The notes: a model not told the origin generated them from the letters alone. Positions 11,103 to 21,098 are shown, counted from the stretch's first letter. The stretch: DNA of 24,789 nt from Irineochytrium annulatum (GCA_027600665.1 JADGJL010000336.1:1-24789); one strand, 5' to 3'. Program-made: numbers and translations.

Positions 11103-12448
11103 ATGACCGTGTCCCTCCTTGACAATACTTATTGCACTGCGCCTCTCTCGCCCTTGACGCAAGGAAACTCCATGAACGCCTCGACAACGGCCGACATGGA
11201 CTCCACAATGGCCGACATGAACTCCACCGAGGACGGCATGGACCCGTCCTCACTAAACGGCACCACTACCATGCCGATGTCGGGATGGTTCTCGGATGTG
11301 TCCCTCAAGTTCTCCGAGGTCGAGAACTGGATCGCGCTGGCCTTCTCCTTGCTCGCGCTCGCCATGTTCGCCGTCGGACGGTATCGCAACAGGCGTCTCT
11401 TCGAGCGCATCTCCCTCCGCTTGATCTTCACGATCGTCGCGACCAACGCGGTCTTTCACGCCGACTACATCTACTCCATCTACGTGTCGGACCCCTTGAA
11501 CTGCAGGGTGTCCACGTTCCTCTACATCCTCACGAGCCTGTTCGAGACCTTCCTCACGACCGCGCTGGCCGTCAACCTGTTCGTGATAGCCGTCCTCAAG
11601 CGGTCCGTCGTCGATCGCGCGTTCGAGATATACGTCCTCTGCGCGCTCATCATGTCGCTTGCCTTCGCGTTGCCACCGGCCCTCATGCCGGGCATGCTGG
11701 GGTTCGAGGACATCGACGGCTGCTGGTTCGTCGGCGACAACGCGCGGAGGGACGCGTGGACGTTCTACTACGGCCCGCTGTTCGTGATGGCCATCCTTAA
11801 TATGGTCTTCGCGGTCGCCATCCGGGTCGCGTTCATCAAGCACGTGAGGAAGATGTATCACCCGCAGAGCTCCATCGAGGGGCCGTCAACGAGCGATCAC
11901 GCGACCTCGGATCATCACAAGAGCCAGTCGAACATGATGTCGCAGCAGCAGCAGCAACCGAAACAGAAGAGGAACAAGGACTCGCTCATATCGGTCGCTT
12001 TGCAAGTAAACTACTAGTGAGTTTGTCTTCTGCCCTTCTTAACCCCCTTATGTGCGTTCCTATGGCTAATCTGTCCTTTTTCTCTGTTCACAGCGTCGGA
12101 ATCCCTTTCCTCTGCGTCTTCCTCGAATGCCTCATCGACTCCCTCGACCCGTCCTACATCGTACCCGAGTTCCCGCTCTTCCTTTCCGTCCTCCTGTCCT
12201 GCTCCGTCGGGATCGTCACCTTCGTCGTCCTCTGCTTCGACAAGACGCTCAAGAAGTCCCTCTTCCCCAAGCCCGAACCGGCTCTGCCGGCCCACGTGCG
12301 AACGTCGACGATGTTCCCGTCATCGGCGCACAAGAGCTGGAGCGCGGCCCGGAGCAAGGTGGGCGTGGATGGGGACGAGGAGGATGGGATGGAGATGGTC
12401 TTGTCGCCCACTAAGGCCGTGACGAAGGATTCGCAGCATTTGGCGTAG
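11103..12448 (+). CDS. Seven-transmembrane receptor (fungal GPCR, cAMP-receptor/Git3-like)
   Basis: Two exons, 11103-12016 and 12094-12448, with a 77-bp intron (GTGAGT...CACAG); a Tyr codon is split TA|C. The product is 422 aa. The N-terminus (1-70) is Ser/Thr/Met-rich with three N-glycosylation sequons (N25, N40, N52). Hydrophobic helices fall at about 76-94, 104-125, 136-165, 175-195, 219-245, 297-320 and 332-353, seven in all. Cys134 at the start of helix 3 and Cys207 in the second outer loop fit the conserved GPCR disulfide. The third inner loop is long, hydrophilic and Gln-rich (MMSQQQQQPKQKRNKD), a likely G-protein contact. The C-terminal tail is about 65 residues with Ser/Thr-rich stretches. 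The ligand is unknown; placement near the fungal cAMP-receptor/Git3 group rests on topology, not on diagnostic residues. I start at the ATG at 11103; a Met at 11172 is an alternative. Confidence 0.75.
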
Positions 12449-12971
12449 TTGGGGCCGCTAGGAAGTTTACGTTTTTGGCGTCTATCTCATTTCTCCGAGT
12501 TGTTATTTAGATCTGCTGTTGCGGCGGCCTCAGAATTTTCTGTAATTAGCTAGAGAAGAAAAATACATATCCTTGTTGGTTCTGGTGAACCATGACGTGT
12601 ACAGGCACACTTGCTTGCACATCGTACACAAGTTCTCTTATCGTCGTCGCGGCCGCAAGCGTCGCACTCGTCGCAGCCTATTTTGGGGCAGCATGGGACG
12701 TCGTGTGCCCAACCACATGGTTGCAAGCATGTTGTCGCTTTGTCGGTCTGCTGGTGTTGGTGATGCGCCGTCTCGCGGCACTCGTCCTTCGTTCCCGCGA
12801 CCTCTCTGCGCCGTCAGTTTTCTTAGCGATGGACTTGCCTTAGATCCGCAGCCGCCGGCTCTTGGAGGCTTGGCCGCCGACGCTGCGCTGAAGTTTTCAT
12901 TGTAAGCTTGTACATTTCTATTTTCGCTAGCTTCTTGACGGGTTGTAATCACGACCCAGGCAGTGCAAGAA
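12449..12971. other. Convergent intergenic region
   Basis: The receptor (plus) and the F-box gene (minus) converge here, so the region should hold both 3' UTRs. It contains one small hydrophobic open frame, listed separately. No terminator or repeat was recognised. Confidence 0.4.
12592..12843 (+). CDS. Possible small hydrophobic protein (83 aa), doubtful
   Basis: A single open frame with ATG in a good context (ACCATGA) lies between two converging genes. The translation has two hydrophobic segments (LIVVAAASVALVAAYFGAAW and FVGLLVLVM) separated by a Cys-rich turn, and looks like a small membrane protein. Codon choice is mixed and no family is recognised. It could equally be chance coding in the 3' UTR of either neighbour, which I consider more likely. 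Confidence 0.2.
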   Translation: MTCTGTLACTSYTSSLIVVAAASVALVAAYFGAAWDVVCPTTWLQACCRFVGLLVLVMRRLAALVLRSRDLSAPSVFLAMDLP

Positions 12972-14576
12972 TCACATGCTGGAATTATCTGATACGTCTC
13001 TCCAAATATCCAAATCATCCTTCATTTCTCCCAAAATTTCTGCACTGAAATTGTTCCGGCCGCCGTTTAAATCGAACTCGTACTTCACAATGTTTCCAAA
13101 AACGTCAACTTTAGCGTAGGCTAGTACAGGGGTCCTCTCAGGATGCAGCACTGCTTCATATAAAATTGATGGAAATTCGTAAATATCCTGCTGGCCAGGG
13201 CATGTCACGTCAATGTTCTTCAGATCAAGGTTCAGCTCCTCGAGGTGTGGCAAGCCGACACTTTTGATATCTTCCCAGTCCAGAATCACCATTGATGGAA
13301 GGAAGCCAGCAAGGAAACCCCCAACTTCGACCGTCGTCGTCAACTCCAATGTCCAGGCAAGTTCAAGCAGATGAAGCTGACTCATACGCAGCTCAATTGG
13401 CACAAGTTGCTCATCGATGCCCGACTGAAGACTATTAACAACAAGTGAAAGTTCGCGCAGAGGTTTCAAATCGTTCACGGCATCCATAAGCGAGTTAAGG
13501 ACCCCCAATGTCATCTTGTGTATTCGGAGGGTCAGTTGACGGAGCGGAGACATGTGGCCAATCCATGCCGGCGTGTAAGACACATCTAGCGCCATAGTAG
13601 GTATGTCCAATGCCAGCGAATGAAGACCTCTGAGATTAGGAAGTGGCAGACGGAAGAATAACGAAACGTCCGCAGGTGCATGAAAGTTGAATGAAACCAA
13701 TGAGGTCTCATTTGAGACAAGGAGCCCCAAAAGAAACGTGGCGGCAACATGGGGATAGTGGAAAGATAGTTGGAGCGACTGTAGTCCAGACAGGGATGTC
13801 GTTAAATCTTCTCTCAGCTCATTTGACGTGTCTTCCCAATGCCCGCGGCCTAGGTGCAGGTGCAGGTGCCGCAACGTACTTCCGTGTGCTATCAGACATC
13901 GAGTGACTGCATCCCAATTTGCCGGCTGGCGTCTGCAATCAATGTGAAGCGATTCGAGGAGCCGAACCCCGCTCAAGGCCATATACGCTGTTATGGCCTC
14001 TTTAAACGCCTCCTCATTTCTTAGCGACACGTCTGAGAATGACAGGGACCGTATCTCAGGACGCATGAGTGCCCATGAGCTTCTCGCACTCTTGACTGTG
14101 CCGACTCGGAGGCGTTGGAGCGGTCGTCGTGGCGCACCGTAGCGTGACGCCAGCGCCTGAACCCAACTCTCCTCCGCGTACATCGCATCCACGCTGTCGA
14201 GGTTCGGGAGCCACGGCAGCAGGATATCGGGTCCCACCTCCGATGAATCGGACGACAGCTGGAGGGCCCTGATAGCGCTTAAGTACACAGTGACTCTCCA
14301 ACTGCTGCCACCTCGCGCCTGAGAGGCTTTGGGCATTGGGCTTTTGGCTCCGACGACGTGCTCCAATAGGTACCGGTGATGGGCTAATGACAAATTGAGG
14401 TTCGTCCAGAGGATCTGCCGCGACCACAGCCTCTCGGCCGCTATTTCAAAGAACCATCGGGAGACGAGTAGGCAGCTATGCAGGGCGTATCGATCCGCCC
14501 GGCGAGACGGATCGAGTTGGCGAAGGATGTGGATCCTGACGTCGTCGACTAGCGCGGAGGCGTCGACAGTGGGCAT
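12972..14576 (-). CDS. F-box protein with leucine-rich C-terminal region (534 aa)
   Basis: A single intronless frame. The start chosen is MPTVDASALVDDV at 14576, because the F-box begins a few residues later. The frame stays open up to 14804, but the extra 76 residues look non-coding. Residues 8-55 are F-box-like: ALVDDVRIHILRQLD, then LVSRWFFEIAAERLW. The rest alternates short Leu-rich helix/strand units (LESLHIDCRR, LRHLHLHLGRG, LQSLQLSFHYP, LRELSLVVNSL, LEELNLDLKN) typical of the irregular LRR solenoids that follow the F-box in agaricomycete proteins. It would act as the substrate adaptor of an SCF ubiquitin ligase by binding Skp1; the target is unknown. Such genes are strongly expanded in basidiomycetes. 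The neighbouring F-box gene at 8678-10407 is a different subtype and is broken. Confidence 0.8.
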   Translation of the reverse strand: MPTVDASALVDDVRIHILRQLDPSRRADRYALHSCLLVSRWFFEIAAERLWSRQILWTNLNLSLAHHRYLLEHVVGAKSPMPKASQARGGSSWRVTVYLSAIRALQLSSDSSEVGPDILLPWLPNLDSVDAMYAEESWVQALASRYGAPRRPLQRLRVGTVKSARSSWALMRPEIRSLSFSDVSLRNEEAFKEAITAYMALSGVRLLESLHIDCRRQPANWDAVTRCLIAHGSTLRHLHLHLGRGHWEDTSNELREDLTTSLSGLQSLQLSFHYPHVAATFLLGLLVSNETSLVSFNFHAPADVSLFFRLPLPNLRGLHSLALDIPTMALDVSYTPAWIGHMSPLRQLTLRIHKMTLGVLNSLMDAVNDLKPLRELSLVVNSLQSGIDEQLVPIELRMSQLHLLELAWTLELTTTVEVGGFLAGFLPSMVILDWEDIKSVGLPHLEELNLDLKNIDVTCPGQQDIYEFPSILYEAVLHPERTPVLAYAKVDVFGNIVKYEFDLNGGRNNFSAEILGEMKDDLDIWRDVSDNSSM

Positions 14577-14870
14577 GGTTGAACTTCTGAAAAGAAACAA
14601 CAGCATATCAGTATCATGCAAAATGTGCGGCCAATCCTCTGGCGACGAGGATAACGCGGCCAGCCCTTCACGATCACAGCCGTCCTTTCGCTCCAGGGCT
14701 TCTTTTCCCTGCAACAAGCTGCCCATGGAATCTGAACCCGATTTAACCAAGCGGCATACCCATTCGACTGCGGGATCACTGTTGCTGGAGCCAAGATCGG
14801 ACAAGCCTGCCGGTACAAGCCTTGAAAGTCAGTCACCACACCACTCCCTACGCGGCCCTTCAGGTGTACC

Positions 14871-15224
14871 ATGACAGTCTTCGTCGAGGAGCAGGTACGT
14901 CTCCTATGTTCTGTCATGTTGCCCTGTTCTTAGCTACTAACTGGCGCGGTCGTGCAATGCCTGCCCGAGACTGAGCTGGACGATCTAGACCACGTTCCCT
15001 CCCACATCGACCTCCTTGTGGAAGACACGCGCGGCGACGGCGCTCAGCATTTTTTTCAGGTGGGTGATCGCACAATGTACTTTTGCTATGATGACTATCC
15101 GCGTTATTCTCCGAGTACGGGCTGATGGGTTTTCTGTTTCTTTCTTTTGGCTCAAAATGGATATATCACGTATGTGGAATACATATATTCGTTGTGTCCC
15201 AACCTGTTCTTTGACTGCAAATGA
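14871..15224 (+). pseudogene. Doubtful short gene or gene remnant
   Basis: ATG at 14871 in a good context (TACCATGA) gives MTVFVEEQ, then a GTACGT donor at 14895. A CTAAC branch-like site (about 14938) precedes an acceptor ending at 14969. The next exon in phase reads TELDDLDHVPSHIDLLVE and on to GAQHFFQ at 15059, followed by another donor-like GTGGGT. If not spliced there, the frame continues VGDRTMYFCYDDYPRYSPS and stops at 15123. A better-looking continuation, NGYITYVEYIYSLCPNLFF ending at 15224, lies further on, but no AG acceptor exists between about 15116 and it. So either the gene is very short (about 59 aa) or a splice site has been lost. It is divergent from the F-box gene, sharing a 294-bp promoter region. 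The family is unknown. Confidence 0.3.
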
Positions 15225-15544
15225 GACTCATCGACGGCGACCTGAAGGGGTCCTGTTAGCTACCTATGCCTGCCTTGCCGTTGCGCTGTGTGCACGAGCA
15301 TGTTGAACTGACCCTTTCTTCGTGGGTCGGATGATTCTCTCGGTGCCTGCCAATAATCATAAACGTGAATCACAAACGCTTCACCGAAATTGTAGATGTT
15401 TTACGGTGACAAGGAAAGGGTATGGAAAATTAGTGGGCAAGGAACTACGATAACATGTGGCAATGACAGGCCTGAGGACGAAGCGGTAGAAATGAATAAA
15501 AACGACGGATAACAGGCGAGGCTAAGAACACCCTCCTCATCGCC
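15225..15544. other. Intergenic, no gene seen
   Basis: AT-rich spacer lies between the doubtful short gene and the 3' end of the minus-strand Cys-rich gene. Nothing further was recognised. Confidence 0.4.
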
Positions 15545-16779
15545 TCAAAGGATTGTAGGAAAGGTCTTCGCCACCGTCGCGACCGGCTCGAAGAAGAACG
15601 CTTCAACCCCGAAGAACCTCATGCCCCCGGACCGTTGAGAGAGTCCACCACAGCCTAACCCACCGAACTCGCCCTCAAGTGGACACGCGTTGCACGCCCT
15701 GCTCGGCTTTAGCAGCGACACGTCGCTCGCGTGCAGGCAGTAGCAATCCACCTCGCCGGCGTTGCTCGCATTGCTCGCGTCGCCCTCGGGCTGCGCCAAC
15801 CCGATGCCCAGGCTCCGCGCGTCGGCCTGGCAGGTCAGGTAGCAAGCTTCGAACGTTGTGCCCAGGTTCGAGCGGATCCACGTGGGCGACGTAAGCGTAG
15901 TGGATTCTAGCTGGAGACAGATGGAGTTGGTTGTGTTGGGGGAGGTCTTAGGGGCCGCGACGGCGGCGCCGTGGTTGATCGGCGGGACAGGGGCGCCGGA
16001 GAAGAAGTAAGCGGCCAGGGCGTAGGAATGGGCGCCGGATTGTCCTGTCGTTTCAAGAAGCGAGACGCCGCATTGGGCTGACTTCATGGTGCTTATCAAA
16101 AGTTAGAAACAAGTTTGAACTGGCTCAAAGCTGAAGTTTTTTATTTACCTTTGCTTTCCACAAGGCTCACACTGCGCGCCGAGCCCAAGCGGTGTGATCG
16201 CGTCCGCCGTCAAGCAGTAGCAGTAGGTGTCCTCGCTCTCCCCCGCGGTCTGTCCATCAAACCAAACGGGGTATGAGATCCCTACGGCCACGTTAGATGC
16301 GTCCTTGGCGCAGTTGAGGCTGCAGGTCGCGAAGTCGACGTTAACTGCCACGGGTGCGTTGTGCCAGGGAGCCTTAGAGACCGAGCCAAGGACGCTGCCG
16401 AGGCAGACGAGGTTGGCGTCGAGCGGCTTCAGCGGGATGTTCGTGGGGGTGTTGGTGGGCGGGATTGCAGACGGCGCGACACAGGGTGAGAGTGTTGGGT
16501 TGGCGTCGGCGAAGGTTGAGGAGCAGATGGTCCCTGCCGGGCAGGTGAAGGTTACCTCCCTGTCTGTAAAAATAAGACAAGAGAGTCAGTCACATTCACG
16601 TCTTGGATAAAAGGCTTCAGAGAGGCGGGCGGCTTACTATCGAAGCACTCCTTGAAATGATGCGTGTCCACACACTTGTAGGTGATAGCTTCGCGCGTGC
16701 TCACTGCGGCGGGCGAGGCGACGGCCGAGGTCGAGAGGGCAGTCACGACGAGGAGGAACGACGAGGTGATAATGGCCAT
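15545..16779 (-). CDS. Secreted Cys-rich protein: CBM14-like module plus two WSC-like modules
   Basis: Three exons, 16779-16638, 16563-16149 and 16091-15545, with introns of 74 and 57 bp; the product is 367 aa. Residues 1-22 are a signal peptide. Residues 33-75 read YKCVDTHHFKECFDN, then VTFTCPAGTICS and a final Cys75. This spacing (C36, C45, C55, C61, C75) resembles the CBM14/peritrophin chitin-binding fold, including the CPxGTxC turn. Two related Cys-rich modules follow: about 101-182 (FATCSLNCAKD, VAVGIS, YCYCLTADA, CEPC) and about 195-345 (FEACYLTCQAD, GIGLAQ, DCYCLHASD, CNACP). Their C...C...GI...CYC...C..C layout is that of WSC domains, which bind wall glucans or glycans. A wall- or chitin-associated role is inferred. 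The final 30 residues are Phe-rich, without a clear GPI signal. A weak TATA-like TTTATAC lies about 55 nt upstream. Confidence 0.7.
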
Positions 16780-17391
16780 GCTTCTGGCGTTGCTGGCTAA
16801 GGTAGGGAATGGTGTATGTTCGGGTGATTGTATAAAGAACGAGTCCGTGAATAGGATAGCAAGTATTTTTGTAAAAGCCCCCAAAATAGCCCCTTGATCA
16901 GGGGTGTTGAGGCAAGGAGGTTGACGATGCCCGAGAATAATGAGATGACAAAAGAGCTCAGTTGCTTTGGAGGGATCAATACAAATAACATCGAGTAACA
17001 AAATTGCGAAGTTGACTTATTCAACACAAGACATGGATCGCACAATAACACAGCAACAACCGTTGGAAGAAGAGATGTAAACGAGAGCTGAACCTAGTAT
17101 TTTATGAATCCATGAATGCATCTGAATCTAGACTTTCTAGCTTCACCTTTGAAAAGCTAGACAGAGAAGAAAGCAGTGAAAAACGCGTGACCGCACGAGG
17201 TCGTAGTGAAGCTCTGGCCGATTCAGATGCCCCGGCCGTAATGAAGGCCATCTGCCCTTACCAACAGGTGTCGATCTGCACGTTGACCGAATTCCCCCCT
17301 TTCCCGTCTGCCCATCGCTTGCGATCTGCCCGAGTTCATCGTCAGTAAATTTTTCGATTTTGGTCGACTTGCACATTTCTCGTCATAAACA
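16780..17391. other. Divergent intergenic region
   Basis: Shared upstream region of the minus-strand Cys-rich gene and the plus-strand isocitrate dehydrogenase. It contains an 8-bp inverted repeat (17136-17161, listed separately). No other coding segment is convincing; the minus-strand frames here have no domain. Confidence 0.4.
17136..17161. repeat. Short inverted repeat in the isocitrate dehydrogenase upstream region
   Basis: TCTAGCTT at 17136-17143 and AAGCTAGA at 17154-17161 are perfect reverse complements, with a 10-nt spacer. It lies about 230 nt before the ATG of the isocitrate dehydrogenase. It could be a dimeric factor site or a small hairpin, but an 8-bp pair this close can arise by chance. 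Confidence 0.3.
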
Positions 17392-19364
17392 ATGGCCGCC
17401 AACGCAGGCAAGCTCGCGATCGCGGTCGCGAAGGGCGACGGCATCGGTCCCGAGATGTGAGTCGCACTGGAAGATTCCATTGATCGCGGCCAGCGGAGCG
17501 CGGGGGGTGGGCTTGATCCTGGGTGCGGTCGGAGATTGAACGAGGGTTAGAGGGCCGTCGGGGGCCATGTTCCCGCGTTTTCGGCAAGGGATGTGATCAA
17601 GCTGGGATGTCTTTGACGATGGGATGCACGATGGGATGCGCCCGGGGCTTGATGTTTGCCGCTGGCACTTTTGTTCTTTCGTTTTGGTCGGAACTACACG
17701 ATCATCGACCGCTTGCTCACCATGATCAACCTCCAAACAGCATGGATGCTACCCTCCGGATCTTTGACGCGGCCCGTATCCCCTTCCAGTACAATTTTGT
17801 CGAGATGGGGAAGGACATTTACCTGAAGGGCCACGGCAACGGCATGACGCCCGACGCCAAAGCTACAGTCGAAAAGCTTGGCGTTTTGTTTAAGGGGCCG
17901 ATGGAGACGCCGAAAGGAACTGTGAGTGTTATCTTGGAGCCGGGGTTGAGGGGAGAGATGTTCGTTATATAGCGTGTCATGGAGACAAGGCTGACGCTGA
18001 AGCAACAGGGTGTGAAATCCATCAACGTCACCGCCCGTAAGACTTGGAGCACGTACGCCAACAAGAGGGTGTTCAAGACCCTCCCCGGTGTCGAGACCGT
18101 TTTCAGCAGGGCGGGAATCCACATTGACCTTACCCTCTTTCGCGAGAACATTGAGGACACATACGGAGGGATTGAGCACTACCAGACGCACGACGTCGCG
18201 CAGACCAGGAGGCTGATCACCAGGCCGGGGAGCAACCAGATTCATAAGATGGCGTTTGAGGTTTGTATATTTTGTCCTCTTACGTTTGCACGCGGAGTTC
18301 ACGCGACTGGTATGAACAGGTGGCTGCTAGCAAGAATGCCAAGCGCATCACCTGCTGTCACAAGGCCAATATCCATAAGCTGACTGACGGCCTCTTCCTC
18401 TCGACCTTCTACGAGATGGCCAAGAACTACCCGCAGATCAAAGCGGACGACACCATTGTTGATGACCTTTCTATGAAGCTTGTCATGGACCCCCGCAAGT
18501 TCGACTTTATCGTCCTGCCCAACCTGCAGGGTGATATCGTTTCTGATTTGTGCGCGGGTTTGGTGGGAGGGTTGGGAATGGCACCGAGCGCGAATTTGGG
18601 AGACAGGATCAACATTTTTGAAGCTGTGCATGGAACCGCGCCGGATATCGCTGGGAAGAATATGGTCTGTTTATGATTCGTCCATGTCCGTATGAGGCTG
18701 ACCTTATCTCAAAAAGGCCAATCCCACAGCCCTTCTCATGTCCGGCCTCATGATGCTCCGCCAACTCGGCATGGGCGACCGCGAGGACGCTATTCAGAAG
18801 GCCCTTGAGGTTACACTTGGCAATGGCGAGCGCACGGGAGACCTTGCACAGATCCCTGGCCGCTCTCCGCTCGGCACAAACGAGTTCGCATCCGCCATCA
18901 TCCGCAACCTCCCGGAAAGCGCCAAGCAAGACTTCTTCTTCGTCCACAAGTTCGTCCCGCCTACCTTGCCGGCTCACAACCCTCAGCTGCTGACGCCGCG
19001 CGATAAGTCCAAGGAGAAGTCGGTTGGGATTGATATCTTCGTCGACACGGAGTTGTTGCCGGCGGTCGTGGCGGAGGAGATCAAGAGCCTGGTGCCGAAG
19101 GCGAGTGGGTTGGAGCTTGTGATGATCTCGAACAGGGGCACGCAAGTGTGGCCGACGGGTTCGCTGTACACGGAGGTAGTGAACTATTACCGGTGTAGGC
19201 TGGAGGTCAGGGATGAGGTCAAGGCGAAGGGGAACGCAGAGAGCATGGAGGCGGCGCTGTTGGCGACGGCGGCGACTTTGGCGAAGAAGTTGAGGGTGTG
19301 TTCGACGGAGATGTTGTTGCAGATTAATGGGGAGAATAAGTTCTCGAAGGCGCAGGGGCAGTAG
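17392..19364 (+). CDS. Isocitrate dehydrogenase, Thermus/Rickettsia (bacterial) type, probably NAD+-dependent
   Basis: Five exons, 17392-17456, 17741-17921, 18009-18260, 18320-18664 and 18717-19364, give 496 aa, the length I recall for the Thermus enzyme. It oxidises isocitrate to 2-oxoglutarate and CO2. The start AIAVAKGDGIGPEI is the family nucleotide-binding opening. KSINVTAR (S86, N88, R92) matches the isocitrate-binding RSLNV..R of E. coli Icd. R102, FREN (R127) and Y134, HKANIHK, and NLQGDIVSD with its metal-binding Asp residues are all present. The cofactor site HGTAPDIAGK has Asp275-Ile276 where the NADP enzyme of E. coli has Lys-Tyr, which indicates NAD+. After about residue 340 there is a 150-residue C-terminal domain, absent from usual fungal IDH1/IDH2 and IDP. 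No clear mitochondrial presequence is seen, so the location is uncertain. Intron 1 (284 bp) is unusually long. Confidence 0.9.
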
Positions 19365-19708
19365 ATGATTGTGGGATGCTGCATGGGTTGTCAGATAGAC
19401 GGTTTTTTTGAAAGGGATATTGCTTTTTTTTTCTTTCACCTCTTTAATCAGTGGATTTTGGACGTAGTGTTTCTGGGCCCTTCGTTGGCGCAAAGTCGGC
19501 TACCCTTTTTTTACGCTTTACTCTTTACACTTCTCTCCCTTTCTTATTAAGCCCACCATATCATTATTCTTAGGGCTTTTAGAATTTTGATATAAGCTAA
19601 TGCTTATGGGTAGCCTTGAGATGGTAGACTACGACGGATTACGTTAATATAAAGAGATACCACTTCTTGCAGCTAAACGAAAGTTTACGGGAAGACCACG
19701 ATCTCGCC
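19365..19708. other. Intergenic: IDH 3' region and short-chain dehydrogenase promoter
   Basis: A T-rich stretch (about 19400-19550) follows the isocitrate dehydrogenase stop and is likely its 3' UTR. The right end holds the TATA box of the next gene. No coding segment is supported. Confidence 0.4.
19648..19654 (+). promoter_or_regulatory. TATA box of the short-chain dehydrogenase gene
   Basis: TATAAAG lies 55 nt upstream of the chosen ATG (19709). It supports that start over any more distant one, since no other in-frame ATG lies between. Confidence 0.5.
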
Positions 19709-20747
19709 ATGGACGTCCTCGGCTTCGGGCAGCTCTTCCGCAGCACGATCAAGGTCGAGGATTTGCCCGACCTCACAGGACAGGTCATCGTTATAACGGG
19801 TGCCAGTGCCGGGCTGGGGAAAGTGTCGACCGAGATGCTGGCATCAAGAGGTACAATGGACCTTCGTCCACCCTTTCCTTCCACATGCTAACGCAACTCC
19901 ACCAGGGGCCGACGTGATCATGGCCTGCCGCAACACCACAAAAGCCTCCGCCGTCCGCGACTCCATCATCACCCGCGTACCCGCTGCCAAACTAACCGTC
20001 ATGGAGCTCGACCTCACCTCCCTCGCATCTGTCCGCAACTTCGCCCTCCAGTTCACCACCTCGCGCCCTTCCCGTCTCGACGTCCTCCTATGCAACGCGG
20101 GGATCATGGCCACACCGAAACGAACCATGACGGCTGACGGCGTCGAGCTCCAGACGCAGTCGAATCACCTGGGACACTTCTACCTCACTGTCCTTCTCCT
20201 CCCTCTGCTGAAGAGGACGGCGGAGGCCCAGGGTGGAGCGAGAGTCGTGTTCGTCTCCTCCGCCGGCCACCTGTTCCCGAACCCGTCACCTTTGGACTTG
20301 AAATCCGCCACCGACCCGAAGGCGCGCGGGTACTTCTCCTACGGCACCTACGGCCGCACGAAGCTCATGAACATCCTTATGACTCGGGAGCTCCAGCGCC
20401 GCTGCGACGCCTTGCTCGACGGCACCAAGAGTCGGATCAGAGTGAACTGCTGCCACCCGGGGGTGGTCGAGACGGAGCTTTACAAGTCCGCCAGCATGAT
20501 CCCCGTTTGGCTCGTGTCGCGCATCGCGGGGCTCGTGATGATGAATGAGCGCAGTGGCGCAATGACTCAGGTGTGGCTGGCGGCGAGCGGGGAGGTCGTG
20601 AGGGAGGATTATGGGGGGCAGTATTTCGTGCCGGTTGCGCAGTTGGCGTGGCCGAGTGGGAGGGGAATAGATGGGGAGCTTGGGAGGGAGCTGTGGGAAT
20701 GGAGTGAGAGGGTTGTGGAGGAGAGGGGGTTGAAGTTGAGTCTTTGA
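19709..20747 (+). CDS. Short-chain dehydrogenase/reductase, retinol dehydrogenase-like (327 aa)
   Basis: Two exons, 19709-19850 and 19906-20747, with a 55-bp intron; a Gly codon is split G|GG. It is a classical Rossmann-fold SDR. TGASAGLG at 30-37 is the nucleotide-binding turn. ACRN at 54-57 has an Arg after strand 2, favouring NADP(H). LDLTSLASVR is at 82-91, CNAG at 110-113, and the catalytic Ser165/Ser166 is in VSSAGH. The active-site YGRTK has Tyr196 and Lys200, and HPGVVETEL follows strand 6. The N-terminus (VEDLPDLTGQ) resembles the retinol dehydrogenase/WW-oxidoreductase/Tic32 group that fungi carry in many copies. The substrate cannot be read from sequence; lipophilic alcohols or ketones are typical. 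No signal peptide or obvious membrane anchor is seen. Confidence 0.88.
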
Positions 20748-21098
20748 TAAATGGAGATTAGGCCGGATGAGCTGGGAGGTGTAGCGATGTACAGATGTGG
20801 TTAGCGAATTTACATGGTCGCTGTAGTAATCAATGGTGGGAACCGAGGAAGATAGCGCAGTACGTCACTTGATGGTCCTTGGAGATTTTAAAGTGCTTTT
20901 GAAAAGTGCGGCGGTTTCGATTGAAAGTCACTCTATTTATCAGAAATGCTAATCGAAACCATGTCCGTTACGAACATAAAAAATGAAGATAGGAAGAAAC
21001 GAAAAAGGTGTGCGAAATGTTCTAAATCAGAAAGTGAACGAAGTAGCGACGATCATGGCGCTGCGGGTGAAAATCTGTGCTTGCGCGGAGTAAAGTGT
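20748..21098. other. Convergent intergenic region, no gene seen
   Basis: Spacer between the 3' ends of the short-chain dehydrogenase and the minus-strand BRI3-like gene. A 111-codon frame on the plus strand (20946-21281) runs into the BRI3-like last exon and has a biased Lys/Arg/Glu/Ser composition. I do not accept it as a gene. Confidence 0.4.

Noticed and set aside
10658..11125. 155-codon minus-strand frame upstream of the receptor
   Set aside because: No domain, mixed composition, and it overlaps the receptor start; it is treated as chance in the promoter region.
14577..14804. N-terminal extension of the F-box frame by 76 residues
   Set aside because: The F-box begins just after the Met at 14576, and the extension has no conserved-looking sequence; it falls in the divergent promoter region.
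17523..17972. Open frame running through IDH intron 1 into exon 2, suggesting another N-terminus
   Set aside because: Its product would lack the GDGIGPE nucleotide-binding opening, and the spliced form joins perfectly in phase.
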